DNA from: CAZEAN01 sp964510225 | GTDB taxonomy: Bacteria; Planctomycetota; Planctomycetia; Isosphaerales; Isosphaeraceae | Direction of reading: 5' to 3' | Length of the DNA stretch: 13,728 nucleotides | Assembly (NCBI GenBank): GCA_964510225.1 | Contig: CAZEAN010000150.1 | Coordinates: forward strand, 1-13,728 | Part shown: piece after piece, positions 13,562-13,728 of the stretch | Numbering within the stretch: position 1 is the first letter of the stretch | Layout: every line of letters begins with the position of its first letter | The notes under the pieces: model-generated | The model's input: the letters and a program-made list of their open reading frames with translations, nothing else | Told to the model about the DNA's origin: nothing | The model's database searches: none | Program-made: the position numbers and the translations under genes

Positions 13562-13728
13562 CTACACGGTCAGCGGGATACGACGATTTCCTATTGAGGC
13601 AACAGAGACTGGTCCTGAGGGAGTATCGAGGCGCTCGCCGGTGTGAAGTTCGCCGGCGGGGATAAAGGACTGGCGGTCGACGGACCAGAAGGGGTGGTTC
13701 GAAGTGACGCCGATGGGATCGGGATCGC
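13562..13728 (-). CDS. C-terminal end of a Hint-domain (hedgehog/intein-like) protein, partial
   Basis: Only the last 54 or so codons lie in the window; the protein starts beyond the right edge. They read IGVTSNHPFWSVDRQSFIPA and then GELHTGERLDTPSGPVS. This matches the Hint-fold pattern T..HPFW....W.PAGEL..G..L....G found in polymorphic toxins and intein-like modules, common in planctomycete Rhs-type proteins. It then ends IGNRRIPLTV and a stop at 13562-13564. A complete Hint domain would continue for about 40 residues with a VYNLxV strand, so the domain seems cut short, either by a genuine truncation or a late frameshift. It could be an immobile remnant. The domain identity is good; whether the gene is functional is unclear. 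Confidence 0.72.
   Translation of the reverse strand, partial: DPDPIGVTSNHPFWSVDRQSFIPAGELHTGERLDTPSGPVSVASIGNRRIPLTV

Noticed and set aside
1..13728. CRISPR array, tandem repeats or complete insertion sequence
   Set aside because: No regularly spaced direct repeats and no intact transposase were seen in any frame.

Overview
The window looks like a piece of a planctomycete chromosome, perhaps from the Isosphaeraceae/Gemmataceae side (inference). Three signs point there. A secreted Planctomycete-type cytochrome C / DUF1549 protein enters from the left edge. An intact gene encodes the PVC-type 'small basic protein'. A decayed surface-protein gene carries the planctomycete N-terminal signature LESRSVPA. 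Most other genes are ordinary chromosomal genes on both strands.

Layout. 1-1872 (-): N-terminal two-thirds or so of a PSCyt1/PSCyt2 protein, running off the left edge. 2035-3783: tRNA-Thr(CGT) with a clear promoter, followed by about 1.5 kb of decayed coding sequence (a beta-solenoid-like surface protein and a DcaP-like outer-membrane barrel fragment). This stretch is closed by an inverted 90-bp copy of the tRNA promoter plus the 5' half of the tRNA. 3880-5263 (+): a consensus-like promoter, an alpha/beta hydrolase of the Est30 type, and a group I truncated haemoglobin. 5404-6174 (-): an exported coiled-coil, proline-rich protein. 6650-7000 (+): a small unrecognised protein. 7138-7983 (-): a ZIP metal transporter. 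8000-8121: a MITE-like pair of perfect 18-bp inverted repeats. 8129-8329 (-): the small basic protein. 8489-9181 (+): a single-HKD phospholipase-D-like protein. 9228-9740 (+): a GNAT acetyltransferase broken by a one-base loss in a G run. 9839-10213 (+): a small four-helix membrane protein. 10384-11355 (+): miaA. 11352-11619 (-): the C-terminal remnant of a sarcosine-oxidase-like flavoprotein. 13464-11809 (-): a two-gene operon, SDR oxidoreductase then SIS-domain phosphosugar-binding protein (UPF0309 type). 13562-13728 (-): the end of a Hint (hedgehog/intein-like) domain protein entering from the right edge.

How the genes relate. The only tight operon is SDR-SIS (9-bp gap, ribosome binding site overlapping the upstream stop), which suggests a shared sugar or sugar-phosphate role. 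tRNA-Thr and miaA are both translation related but are far apart and unlinked. The rest appear to be single-gene units.

I do not see a convincing new defence or biosynthetic system. The strongest unexplained structure is the inverted partial tRNA-Thr duplication that brackets gene debris. The next is the 122-bp inverted-repeat element upstream of the ZIP gene.
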